Source: DATAPD01 sp036265385 (GTDB lineage: Bacteria; Acidobacteriota; Terriglobia; Terriglobales; Acidobacteriaceae). From it: DNA of 64,000 nucleotides. The position numbers and the translations under genes are program-made. Positions 18,008-26,248 of this stretch are shown piece by piece (positions within the stretch are counted from its first letter, which is position 1; each line of letters starts with the position of its first letter). The DNA lies in assembly GCA_036265385.1 (NCBI GenBank), contig DATAPD010000015.1, positions 248,001 to 312,000 of the forward strand. The letters are read 5' to 3'. The notes under the pieces were generated by a model. It had not been told where the DNA came from and searched no databases. It was given only the letters and a program-made list of their open reading frames with translations.

Positions 18008-19024
18008 CTATAGAGCCGATGTCCCCACTTCACTCTTTGCCGCTCGCGTCATGAGTTCGTGAATAGCTTCGGCCGGAGCCTTCCCGTTATGCAGGATGGC
18101 GTACATCTGTTCGGTGATTGGCATTTCTACACCGCGGCTCTTTGCCAAGCCTACTGCAGCGTTAGTCGTGAAAATGCCTTCGGCTACTTTGCCGTGCATG
18201 CCCGCAACAATGTCGTCCAGCTTGCGCCCGCGTCCTAGCTCAACACCTACAGATCGATTTCTCGACAAACCACCCGTGCAAGTGAGCACCAGGTCGCCGA
18301 GTCCAGCTAAACCAGCCATCGTTTCCAATCGTCCACCACAAGCAATTACCAGGCGAGTAATCTCGGCCAGTCCCCTGGTGATCAGCGCGGCAATCGAATT
18401 GTGCCCCAATCCCAATCCGTCGCAAACACCCGCGGCGATCGCGATGATGTTCTTCAAAGCTCCACCGAGTTCCACGCCTGTGACGTCATCGTTCGTGTAA
18501 ACCCGAAAACGCGGATCGCTTAACTCTTGCTGAACGACTCGCGCAAGATCAGAATCCCGAGAAGCGATGGTCACTGCAGTCGGGTCGCCTCGCGCAACTT
18601 CTTGGGCAAACGACGGTCCACTCAATGCGCCGACCCTCACCTTTTCACCGATCACTTGTGTGATCACTTCTGACATACGGAGCAGCGAACCTTCTTCAAC
18701 GCCCTTCGTTGCGCTCACAAATAGAATGTCCGTTCGCAGAAACGGTCGCATTTCAAGAAACACGCGGCGGCAATGGCTGGATGGCATGACGCTGATCACG
18801 ATTTCCGTGCCGTCGAGCACATCGGGAAGTCTGTTCGAGGCCGTTACGCAACTCGGAATCTCCAGTCCGGGAAGAAAAACGTCGTTTCGGTGACGATGAG
18901 AGATCGAATCGCATACTTCTTTCTCAAACGCCCACATCCGCACATCGTGAGCGCCTTTTCTCCCAAGCACGATGGCCAATCCCGTGCCCCATGCGCCTCC
19001 TCCGATGATGGCAACGCGGCTCAA
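18008..19024 (-). CDS. gpsA: Glycerol-3-phosphate dehydrogenase [NAD(P)+]
   Basis: A 338-aa enzyme that makes sn-glycerol 3-phosphate from dihydroxyacetone phosphate for phospholipids. It has the NAD motif VAIIGGGAWGTGLA, FVSATKGVE, LSGPSFAQEVARGDPTA, GGALKNIIAIAAGV (catalytic Lys) and GLGDLVLTC. The start is a TTG at 19024: AGGAGG lies 5 nt upstream and the codon overlaps the plsY stop as TTGA. The frame is open for 52 more codons upstream, but these run inside plsY and would exceed the family length. Confidence 0.95.
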   Translation of the reverse strand: MSRVAIIGGGAWGTGLAIVLGRKGAHDVRMWAFEKEVCDSISHRHRNDVFLPGLEIPSCVTASNRLPDVLDGTEIVISVMPSSHCRRVFLEMRPFLRTDILFVSATKGVEEGSLLRMSEVITQVIGEKVRVGALSGPSFAQEVARGDPTAVTIASRDSDLARVVQQELSDPRFRVYTNDDVTGVELGGALKNIIAIAAGVCDGLGLGHNSIAALITRGLAEITRLVIACGGRLETMAGLAGLGDLVLTCTGGLSRNRSVGVELGRGRKLDDIVAGMHGKVAEGIFTTNAAVGLAKSRGVEMPITEQMYAILHNGKAPAEAIHELMTRAAKSEVGTSAL

Positions 19025-19626
19025 ACGCTCCTCCTGAATCGTGGTTCGGTGCCCTGCATCAAGCGGCCAAGGTTTGAATGATGTCGCGATACCACGAGCA
19101 ATGCGGCCACGCTCATGATTATCAGCACCGAGGGCATCTTGCCATATTCCCCGAGCAACCAGGCCGTAACTGGAAAGCAAGCGACCGCGATGACGGAACT
19201 AAGCGATACATAGCGAAATACCAGAAACACAAGCGCGAAAATTCCGATCACACACAAAATGCTCTTCGGCGCGATGATGACAAAGGAACCAAGCGCCGTC
19301 GCCACTCCCTTGCCTCCGCGAAATTTTAGCCATACAGGAAAGAGGTGCCCGAGGATGGCGAACAACGCCGCAAGACTTTCAATGGAGTACAACGCCCCCG
19401 ATGTCTGAAACCGCGCTGCGATCAAGACCGCAGCACCCCCTTTACTAGCATCCAGTGACAAGGTCAGCAGGCCCAATACGGGCGAGGATCGTGCCACATT
19501 GGTCGCCCCAATATTTCCGCTACCCGAGTGCCGGACATCTTCTCCCCTAAAAACGCGCACTAGGAGGTATCCGAATGGGATCGATCCCAAAAGGTACGCC
19601 ACAACCGCGATCAGGAGGAAAATCAT
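19021..19626 (-). CDS. plsY: Glycerol-3-phosphate acyltransferase PlsY
   Basis: A 201-aa integral membrane acyltransferase that uses acyl phosphate to make lysophosphatidic acid. The N-terminal helix and motif GSIPFGYLLVRVF, motif GSGNIGATNVAR, and FPVWLKFRGGKGVATALG are the three PlsY signatures. It sits between thpR (9-nt gap) and gpsA (overlap), so glycerol-3-phosphate synthesis and its acylation are co-transcribed. Confidence 0.95.
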   Translation of the reverse strand: MIFLLIAVVAYLLGSIPFGYLLVRVFRGEDVRHSGSGNIGATNVARSSPVLGLLTLSLDASKGGAAVLIAARFQTSGALYSIESLAALFAILGHLFPVWLKFRGGKGVATALGSFVIIAPKSILCVIGIFALVFLVFRYVSLSSVIAVACFPVTAWLLGEYGKMPSVLIIMSVAALLVVSRHHSNLGRLMQGTEPRFRRSV

Positions 19627-19635
19627 CTTTGTCAG

Positions 19636-20235
19636 CTAGCTCGCATTATCGCTTAGTTCGTAACGGGCAAGCTTTGTATACTGCGCGCCACCACGTTGCA
19701 GCTTGCTTTGGAAAAGGAAGAATTCGCCGGCGGTCATGGTACCGAAGTCTGGCGGGGACATCCCAGCAAGTTTCTCTTGCAGTCGCAAGAATACTTTGTT
19801 CGCTTTATCTCCTTTGCGCCAACCCGGAGCGCCCGATCTACCCTCGCCTCGCGCCAGCGTCAGGTGCGGCGAGTATTCGCGCTTTTCCTTTTCGATGCCT
19901 AAACTCTCCATTGCACGATCGATCTCTCCCGCCAAGCGGCCCAACTCGGTACCGGATTCCATCCCGAGCCAGAACACACGCGCTGACTTCGCACTCGGGA
20001 AGAATCCGAACCCGCGAAACGCGATGCGTAACGATGAGCCGGTTATTGAAGACAGCCTCTCCTTCACCGCTCCCAATCTCTCTTCCTGTTGTTCCCCAAT
20101 GAACTTCAATGTGATGTGCAGAGATTCCGGCCGGACCCATCGCGCATCCGGCGCCAATCCGCGCACACTATCCAGGAACGTCGAGATCGCCCGGCGGATC
20201 GCGTCGTCAATGTCAACAGCAACAAATAGGCGCAC
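19636..20235 (-). CDS. thpR: RNA 2',3'-cyclic phosphodiesterase (LigT/ThpR)
   Basis: A 199-aa 2H phosphoesterase. The two HxTx motifs are HITLKFIGE (about residue 40) and HLTLARGEG (about residue 124), and the N-terminus MRLFVAVDID is typical. It opens RNA 2',3'-cyclic phosphates and can ligate tRNA halves in vitro. The GTG start at 20235 sits 9 nt after a TATAAT on this strand, with no ribosome binding site. First gene of thpR-plsY-gpsA. Confidence 0.92.
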   Translation of the reverse strand: MRLFVAVDIDDAIRRAISTFLDSVRGLAPDARWVRPESLHITLKFIGEQQEERLGAVKERLSSITGSSLRIAFRGFGFFPSAKSARVFWLGMESGTELGRLAGEIDRAMESLGIEKEKREYSPHLTLARGEGRSGAPGWRKGDKANKVFLRLQEKLAGMSPPDFGTMTAGEFFLFQSKLQRGGAQYTKLARYELSDNAS

Positions 20236-20244
20236 GCGCGAGCC

Positions 20245-20252
20245 ATTATAAT
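20245..20252. promoter_or_regulatory. Palindromic shared -10 element of divergent thpR and ftsY
   Basis: ATTATAAT is its own reverse complement, so it offers TATAAT to both strands: 20247-20252 for ftsY (ATG 18 nt further on) and 20250-20245 for thpR (GTG 9 nt further on). It is the only TATAAT-like sequence in the 35-bp gap between the two starts. Confidence 0.65.
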
Positions 20253-20270
20253 GACCCTTACGGATTCTCC

Positions 20271-21224
20271 ATGATTCAGACCCTATTTGGCAGCCTCGAC
20301 GAGGCGCAAAAACCGAGTTTCATTGATCGCATGAAAGAGGCGGTCACTCGCACGCGCGAGAATCTCGCCGAACGCATCGACGACGTCGTTTCCATCGGTA
20401 AGGAGATCGATCGCAATACATTAGACGATCTGGAAGCCACTCTTATTGCTGCTGACCTAGGCACAACTACAACCCACGAGGTTTTGGAAAAGCTCCGCGA
20501 CAAGGCTGACCGGAAGCAGATCAAAGATGTAAACGAACTGAAGGGTCTCTTAAAGGAAGAATTGCTTAGCATCCTTGTCTCAGCGGACTCTCGTCCGGTT
20601 CGCAAAGTGGAAGGCCCGGAAGTCATCCTGGTTGTCGGCGTCAATGGCACGGGAAAGACCACCACTATCGGTAAGCTGGCCGGCGTTCTGCGCGCGCAGG
20701 GAAAAACGGTCCTTCTCGCCGCAGCCGACACCTTTCGCGCCGCCGCAATCGAGCAACTGGAAATTTGGGGAGGTCGCACCGGAACAGAGGTGATTAAGAC
20801 GAAGGCGGGTGGCGATCCCTCCGCCGTGCTTTTTGATGCGCTTCAGTCCGCACATGCCCGCAAGACCGACTACGTCATTGTCGACACCGCCGGACGCTTG
20901 CACACAAAATCGAATTTGATGTCGGAACTCGAAAAGATGACGCGCACCGCGCAGCGCATCATTCCCGGGGCACCGCACGAGACCCTACTTGTCATGGACG
21001 CGACTACCGGCCAAAACGGCCTGCAGCAGGCGCGCCTATTCACGCAATCAGCCGGCGTCACAGGGATTGTGCTTACGAAGTTAGATGGAACGGCCAAGGG
21101 CGGAGTCGTTGTTGCGATCTCACGCGAACTGGGCGTCCCCGTTCGTTACGTCGGCGTCGGTGAAAAAGCAGGAGATCTCCTTCCTTTTGATCCAAAGGAA
21201 TTTGTGGAATCGCTGTTTGCGTAA
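20271..21224 (+). CDS. ftsY: Signal recognition particle receptor FtsY
   Basis: A 317-aa SRP GTPase that receives SRP-ribosome complexes at the membrane for co-translational insertion. The NG domain is complete: P-loop GVNGTGKTTTIGKLAG, DTFRAAAIEQLEIWGGRTG, DTAGRLHTKSNLMSEL and TKLDGTAKGG, ending with GVGEKAGDLLPFDPKEFVESLF. The acidic A domain found in E. coli is essentially absent; only about 20 residues precede the N domain. It shares a promoter region with thpR. Confidence 0.96.
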   Translation: MIQTLFGSLDEAQKPSFIDRMKEAVTRTRENLAERIDDVVSIGKEIDRNTLDDLEATLIAADLGTTTTHEVLEKLRDKADRKQIKDVNELKGLLKEELLSILVSADSRPVRKVEGPEVILVVGVNGTGKTTTIGKLAGVLRAQGKTVLLAAADTFRAAAIEQLEIWGGRTGTEVIKTKAGGDPSAVLFDALQSAHARKTDYVIVDTAGRLHTKSNLMSELEKMTRTAQRIIPGAPHETLLVMDATTGQNGLQQARLFTQSAGVTGIVLTKLDGTAKGGVVVAISRELGVPVRYVGVGEKAGDLLPFDPKEFVESLFA

Positions 21225-21269
21225 GGGATCCTAGCTGCTAGCTACCGGCAGTCTTATTCGGAGGCGAAG

Positions 21270-21512
21270 ATGCACGGCCAGACATTGGTCTACGTGCTGG
21301 AAGTTGGCCTTGTATTGTTCGTCCTCTGGTTTGTAGTTCGTTTCGTTCTCGCTGCCATACGTCCACGAAGCGACCAACCATTCGAACCCGCAGATGACGA
21401 TATGGCAGGAGTAAGGGTTCCTCGCAAACGCGGCCCGCACGATAGAACGGGTGCGGTCGCGCTCTCCGAGCCAGATGACGACGAAGACGATGTGCTTCCA
21501 TCCCGAATGTAG
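21270..21512 (+). CDS. Small single-pass membrane protein
   Basis: An 80-aa protein with one membrane helix (VYVLEVGLVLFVLWFVVRFVL) close to the N-terminus, then a charged cytoplasmic tail ending in a cluster of Asp/Glu (EPDDDEDDVLPSRM). CGGAGG lies 5 nt before the ATG, which is good support for expression. It lies between ftsY and ribD. I do not recognise the family. Confidence 0.65.
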   Translation: MHGQTLVYVLEVGLVLFVLWFVVRFVLAAIRPRSDQPFEPADDDMAGVRVPRKRGPHDRTGAVALSEPDDDEDDVLPSRM

Positions 21513-21559
21513 GAAGGTTCCGCGAATCATCTCAGTAGTCAGGAACGAGAAGCGACTCG

Positions 21560-22705
21560 ATGCCCCACCACGACGAAAATCTCCACATGCAGCATGCCCT
21601 CGAACTCGCACGCGCTGGCACTGGCCTCACTTCCCCCAATCCGAATGTCGGTGCAGTTCTCGTCGATACCAAGAACAATGTCGTCGGAACCGGTTCGCAT
21701 ACCTACGACGGTCTTAAGCACGCCGAGATTTTAGCCCTCGAGCAGGCAGGCGCGAATGCCCGCGGTGCAACTCTCTACATCAATCTCGAACCCTGCTCTC
21801 ATCAAGGACGCACTCCGCCGTGCGCCGATGCGCTCATTGCTGCCAGCATCAAACGGGTTGTTTGCTCCATGGACGACCCCAATCCGCTCGTCACTGGACA
21901 AGGCTTCGCCAAATTGCGGCAAGCGGGCATCGAAGTTGAAATTGGGCTGCTCGCTCCTGAAGCAAGAAAGCTTAACGAAGCATTCGCGCGCTACATTCGC
22001 AGCGCGAGTCCAATGGTTACGCTGAAAACTGCCATGACTCTCGATGGAAAAATCGCACCTGAGCCGGAGGCGAGTGCCGCAGGATCTGGAAAAATCACTC
22101 GAGGGTGGATCACCAGCGAAGCAGCTCGCGAGCACGTTCAGCAACTACGGCGACAGAACGATGCCATTCTCGTCGGTGTTGGCACGATTCTCGCGGATGA
22201 TCCGCTTCTTACCGATCGCACCGGTCTTCCCCGACGAAGACGTCTGCTGAGAGTAATTCTCGATTCGCGTTTGCGTATTCCAATCGAATCGCGGCTCGTA
22301 CAGACCGCATCGAAAGACGTGCTCATTATCTGTTCACTCACTGACGTCGAAAAGAAGCGTCAACTCGAAGATCGAGGCGTTCGCGTTGAGCAACTTCCGC
22401 CAGCGCGTCCCGATGGTCGACCCGACTTCAAACAAGTTGTCCGGTTTCTCGGCAAAGAACAGATCACAAGTCTTCTCATTGAGGGTGGCGCTACGGTCAA
22501 TTGGGACGCGCTCGCAGCCGGGGTCGTCGACAAGGTTTTCCTGTACTATGCGCCCAAAATTCTGGCCGGTTCTGGCTCGGTTCCGTTCGCTGTAGGTGAC
22601 GGGTTTCACCGCATGAGCAATGCAGCCCACGTTCGGTCTATCGAGATTCATCGATTCGGCGAGGATTTCGCCGTCGAAGGGTATCTTCGCGATCCTTACG
22701 CTTAG
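21560..22705 (+). CDS. ribD: Bifunctional riboflavin biosynthesis protein RibD
   Basis: A 381-aa protein that performs the deamination and reduction steps after GTP cyclohydrolase II. The N-terminal deaminase domain has the zinc motifs HAEILALEQA and EPCSHQGRTPPCADAL. The C-terminal reductase domain begins near SASPMVTLKTAMTLDGKIA and has LLIEGGATVNWDAL. Its stop overlaps the stop of the convergent DUF58 gene by 4 nt. Other rib genes are not in the window. Confidence 0.94.
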   Translation: MPHHDENLHMQHALELARAGTGLTSPNPNVGAVLVDTKNNVVGTGSHTYDGLKHAEILALEQAGANARGATLYINLEPCSHQGRTPPCADALIAASIKRVVCSMDDPNPLVTGQGFAKLRQAGIEVEIGLLAPEARKLNEAFARYIRSASPMVTLKTAMTLDGKIAPEPEASAAGSGKITRGWITSEAAREHVQQLRRQNDAILVGVGTILADDPLLTDRTGLPRRRRLLRVILDSRLRIPIESRLVQTASKDVLIICSLTDVEKKRQLEDRGVRVEQLPPARPDGRPDFKQVVRFLGKEQITSLLIEGGATVNWDALAAGVVDKVFLYYAPKILAGSGSVPFAVGDGFHRMSNAAHVRSIEIHRFGEDFAVEGYLRDPYA

Positions 22706-24114
22706 GAATTTCCGAAGAAAACAAAGTACGAACTATTCCAGAGGGGAGTAGGAATACTGCCTCGCGGCCGCGCCGTGATAACAACGTTGTAGACGTCGGT
22801 CAGCTGTAAAGTGTCCACGATAGACGGGCCGGTCTGCGGTTCGATCAGCGCCAGATAACGCAAAAAATGATGCATGTCGAAGTCTGCATCATATCTAGGA
22901 GCCAGAAACGTGAGCTCCGTGTCGTTGTTAGAGAAATGCCAAGCGAGCGAAGCGGCTGTTGCTACTGCACGCTCGTAGTCCTCCTCGGCGATCGTTTGCG
23001 GTGCTGGATTGTCGAACACGATCCGCAGCTTACGCTCATCTTCGCGCGCGAATTCCCGAACTTTCAGCGATCCGGATTTTGCGGTTGCTTTCCAGTCCAC
23101 ATGCCGGGCGGAATCATCCGGCATAGCATCTCTGATCCTATATAGGTCGTTCCCACGCCCGCGAATGAACGATTCGAATTCACCTGTGATTAGCGGCAAC
23201 ACATGTAAAAATTCATCAGTCGGTTCGACAGGTGGATACACGATCAACTCGCGTGCAATCGGCAGCCGCCGAGTTTTAGTCAAAAATGCGAACGGGAACC
23301 GCGTCGACAAACCGAAGCTCTTCTCCTCGTAACGTCCGCGTTTTGCGAAAGTCATCTCCATCTCGATCGATGCTTCGCTGACCCGTCCGATAAATGGAAA
23401 ATAGACCGCCTTTTCCATGATGCCTGGCGCTATCGGATCCGCTACTCTTCGCAGTCTTCGATCCGGCAACTGGAACCACTGCCGCTCCGGCGGACGTCGC
23501 AGAGGCCATGCAAACAAGTACGGCTCCCAAACCCAGTGATTCTTCCTATTTCGCTTCGTCGCAACTACTCGCACCGAAAATGAGGGACACCAACGGCTCA
23601 AGTTCCGCACCAGAATTCTTCCCATGATGGGTCTTCCTGCAAAAACCCGCTCTGGGATACGAACATCGAGTTCAAGGAAGCGCAGCATGAAGGCAGAAAT
23701 GACCCCTGATGCCAGAATGGCTGCGATTAGCGACGCCACGATGATGTAGAGCAGGTTATTGCCGGTGTTCAGTGCCGCAATTCCGATTACCAGCGTGATC
23801 AACACGTACACAATGCCTGGACGAGTGACGTCATAATCGATGGCATTGCGAACGCGTTCCAGCATGACACGCCGAGCCAAATAGGGGACTGTCGTGAGTC
23901 CGACGAGTGTTGCCAGCAGTAAAGCGATCCCAGAAAGAATGACGGTGGCCCAGACATTTCCCGATTCGCGGGATACCGTCGAGAACAACGCCGCCACGAA
24001 CGCCAGGCCCAATCCAAGGATGCCAACGAAGAAACGAATCCACACTTCGGGAATTTCGACCGGGCCGCCGCCACGCGATGCGTGCCCCGTGCCGGATTTC
24101 GGTGTGGAAGACAC
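22702..24114 (-). CDS. DUF58-domain membrane protein
   Basis: About 470 aa. Two or three membrane helices lie near the N-terminus (IRFFVGILGLGLAFVAALF, then VYVLITLVIGIAALNTGNNL), followed by a beta-rich region. The DUF58 core DDSARHVDWKATAKSGSLKV lies in the second half, with a vWA-like C-terminus (ERKLRIVFDN). DUF58 proteins usually accompany MoxR ATPases; none is next to it here. The GTG start at 24114 is chosen because AGAGAGG precedes it and it overlaps the upstream stop as TAGTG. The frame is open to 24240 but that would run through the PGPGW gene. Confidence 0.85.
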   Translation of the reverse strand: MSSTPKSGTGHASRGGGPVEIPEVWIRFFVGILGLGLAFVAALFSTVSRESGNVWATVILSGIALLLATLVGLTTVPYLARRVMLERVRNAIDYDVTRPGIVYVLITLVIGIAALNTGNNLLYIIVASLIAAILASGVISAFMLRFLELDVRIPERVFAGRPIMGRILVRNLSRWCPSFSVRVVATKRNRKNHWVWEPYLFAWPLRRPPERQWFQLPDRRLRRVADPIAPGIMEKAVYFPFIGRVSEASIEMEMTFAKRGRYEEKSFGLSTRFPFAFLTKTRRLPIARELIVYPPVEPTDEFLHVLPLITGEFESFIRGRGNDLYRIRDAMPDDSARHVDWKATAKSGSLKVREFAREDERKLRIVFDNPAPQTIAEEDYERAVATAASLAWHFSNNDTELTFLAPRYDADFDMHHFLRYLALIEPQTGPSIVDTLQLTDVYNVVITARPRGSIPTPLWNSSYFVFFGNS

Positions 24115-24383
24115 TAATCGACCTCTCTGTGACCAGCCATGCGGCGTAACCAGTCGCTTGCCTTGCGGGAAGCGAGTTCCACTTTTTCGCTTAAACGCGG
24201 AAATCGATCGCGAAGTTTCCGTAGAAGTCGATGGGCCCATACGTACTCAGTGGAAAGAATCGTGAGTCCGATCAGCAGAAACAAAACCCCCTGTAAAACG
24301 GGCAGGAACAGTCCCACAATGCCGAGCACAATAAAGCTCCAGCCTACAACTTCGACCAGCACGCGCTTGGCAATGGAGTTCAT
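24114..24383 (-). CDS. PGPGW-family membrane protein
   Basis: An 89-aa protein with a hydrophobic hairpin (VVGWSFIVLGIVGLFLPVLQ, then GVLFLLIGLTIL) and a basic cytoplasmic tail (RLLRKLRDRFPRL). The VGLFLPVLQGVLFLLIGL stretch matches the pattern of the small PGPGW transmembrane family, whose function is unknown. TATTCT ends exactly 6 nt before the ATG and there is no Shine-Dalgarno site, so its mRNA may be leaderless. Its stop overlaps the DUF58 start. Confidence 0.75.
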   Translation of the reverse strand: MNSIAKRVLVEVVGWSFIVLGIVGLFLPVLQGVLFLLIGLTILSTEYVWAHRLLRKLRDRFPRLSEKVELASRKASDWLRRMAGHREVD

Positions 24384-24451
24384 CTAGCCAGAATACAGGA
24401 GGGTAAGAACAATTTTGCACTTCGGAGTTGGACAGACTGATGATGAACAAG

Positions 24452-25096
24452 TTATGACGATCGATCGTCCGTGGTTCTGACTTCAATGTTCTGAGCGTTG
24501 CGCCGACGCCACCAAACCCACACGATCACCAACACAGCCGCAATCGCAATACTGATGTCAAATCCTTTGATCGCGTGGACCAGCTTTTCCCAGTGCCGAC
24601 CAAAGAGATAACCAGCCCCCGCGATGAAAGTCACCCAGAGAGCCGCTCCCAGGAAGTTGAAAAATGCGAACCTTCTCCAATGCATGCGCAAAACTCCGGC
24701 CATGGGGCCAGCGATCACGCGCATGCCAAAGATGAACCGCGCCGCGAAGATTGCTTCTGCTCCATAGCGCGCAAACAATTTTTCTGCACGTTCGACGTGT
24801 TGCTGTGGAACTCGAAACCAATGGCGATAGCGATCGACCAGCGGTCGGCCGCCGTAATGACCGATGGCATACCCAATGTTGTCCCCCAGCGTCGCAGCTA
24901 TGATCCCCACAACAATGATCCAAGGCATGCGTAGGTCACCCTCGGAGTACGCCAGGAAACTGGCCAGCAAGAGAATGGTCTCTCCCGGAACGGGCAGACC
25001 CGCGTTTTCAAGAAGCAGGGCTCCCGCGATTGCCCAATATCCATGATGGACGAGATAACCGCGCAGGACTGAGATGAGCTCGTGCCCCATGACCAT
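24452..25096 (-). CDS. DedA family membrane protein
   Basis: A 214-aa integral membrane protein of the DedA/VTT family, implicated in lipid flipping and membrane homeostasis. Features are ENAGLPVPGETILLLASFLA, GDNIGYAIGHYGG, FARYGAEAIFAARFIFGMRVIAG and GAALWVTFIAGAGY. The Glu and Asp in the re-entrant loops and the Arg pair in RFIFGMR are the usual functional residues. The ATG at 25096 is preceded by TATTCT at exactly 6 nt, as for the PGPGW gene; a TTG at 25111 or ATG at 25090 are alternatives. Confidence 0.9.
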   Translation of the reverse strand: MVMGHELISVLRGYLVHHGYWAIAGALLLENAGLPVPGETILLLASFLAYSEGDLRMPWIIVVGIIAATLGDNIGYAIGHYGGRPLVDRYRHWFRVPQQHVERAEKLFARYGAEAIFAARFIFGMRVIAGPMAGVLRMHWRRFAFFNFLGAALWVTFIAGAGYLFGRHWEKLVHAIKGFDISIAIAAVLVIVWVWWRRRNAQNIEVRTTDDRSS

Positions 25097-25138
25097 GTTT
25101 ACAGAATACAAGAGCCTGCCAGGTACTGCGGCGCACGG

Positions 25139-26023
25139 CTATCCGATTGTAAAATTTCGAGTTTCTTCGAGATATTCCAGTAGCGCGCTATTAAATTGAT
25201 CAGGCGCTTCTTCGTAGGGTAAATGTCCAACACCGCGGAACGTGACAAGCTTGCACCGGTCAAAGTTTCGTCGGAGCCGCTCCGCCGAATCGAACAGCAC
25301 TGCCGGATCCTGCTCGCCCCACATCAGCAGAGTCGGATAGTGCGAGATCTTTCGAATCGCCATCTCGAGTTCACGTAAGTCGGCGGTCCATGTGCTGACA
25401 ATCCCGATGGCGTGCTCGAATTGACAGCGTTCCAGTACAGGCGCGCGATAGCCCGCCAAAGAATCTGCGGGAATGCGCTCTTTGTCGCTGAAGAGTCGTC
25501 CGAGCCAAATAGGATCTAGCGGACGCCAACGTGCAACCGTTCGCCGGAAAATGAATGAACCCGCCGATGAACCAATCAATGGTGCAAGCCAGCGTCCGTG
25601 CGTGGAATAAGGATTTACCGGCGCAACAAGAATTAGCCGCTTTAAACGCGGGTCGCTTCTCTCCACCGAGAGAGCTGCCACCATTTGCGCGACTGCTCCC
25701 CCGTGAGACGTACCTAGAAGGTCAAAGGATTCTAGCCCAATCGCATCAGCAAATTTCAACAAACGATCCGCTGTAGCCCGCAACGAGCGGTCCAAATCCC
25801 CCGGTGCATCGGAATAACCGGTGCCCAGCAGGTCAACCGCATATGCAGTCGCGATCTTGCGCACCGCCGGCAGAGTGAATCGCCAGGAGAAAGAATAGGC
25901 AAGTAGTCCGTGCAGCAGTATTAGGGAATGTCCTGCACCACAGCGTAGATAGCGCATGCGCGCTCCCTCCACCGACGCCCAGCATTCCTCCGTATCAGCA
26001 GGTACAAACGGCGCTGCGCCCAT
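25139..26023 (-). CDS. Alpha/beta hydrolase
   Basis: A 294-aa cytoplasmic alpha/beta hydrolase with an intact apparent triad: HGLLAYSFSWR oxyanion loop, nucleophile elbow LLGTSHGGAVAQM, acid in MWGEQDPAVLF and His in GVGHLPYEEAPDQF. Its pattern matches the epoxide hydrolase / haloperoxidase / lactonase group, but the substrate is not predictable. It lies downstream of the terminator that follows the argD-like gene, so it has its own transcript. Confidence 0.85.
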   Translation of the reverse strand: MGAAPFVPADTEECWASVEGARMRYLRCGAGHSLILLHGLLAYSFSWRFTLPAVRKIATAYAVDLLGTGYSDAPGDLDRSLRATADRLLKFADAIGLESFDLLGTSHGGAVAQMVAALSVERSDPRLKRLILVAPVNPYSTHGRWLAPLIGSSAGSFIFRRTVARWRPLDPIWLGRLFSDKERIPADSLAGYRAPVLERCQFEHAIGIVSTWTADLRELEMAIRKISHYPTLLMWGEQDPAVLFDSAERLRRNFDRCKLVTFRGVGHLPYEEAPDQFNSALLEYLEETRNFTIG

Positions 26024-26160
26024 ACAGCAAGGCTATCAGGCTGAGGGCACCTTCACAGTGATTAGGATCGAGGTTCAGAGGAAAAGCGACCGATGCCCAA
26101 TCTCCGGGCAACGCGGAAAACGACCAAGGTGTCTAACTTAGTGATATCGCCTCTGTCGCT

Positions 26161-26190
26161 TAAAAGGGGAGCTTTCGGGCTCCCCTGTTT
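26161..26190 (-). terminator. Intrinsic terminator after the argD-like gene
   Basis: An 8-bp stem AGGGGAGC / GCTCCCCT with a 6-nt loop. On the minus strand it is followed by TTTTAA. It lies about 60 nt beyond the aminotransferase stop. Confidence 0.75.
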
Positions 26191-26248
26191 TGTTAGTGAT
26201 GTACGAGCACTGCTAGATCCAACCTTTAACTTGCAATGGATTGCGGCG

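Noticed and set aside
19025..19180. Extended N-terminus for GpsA
   Set aside because: The extra 52 codons lie inside plsY; a TTG with AGGAGG at ideal spacing and a family-typical first strand fixes the start at 19024.
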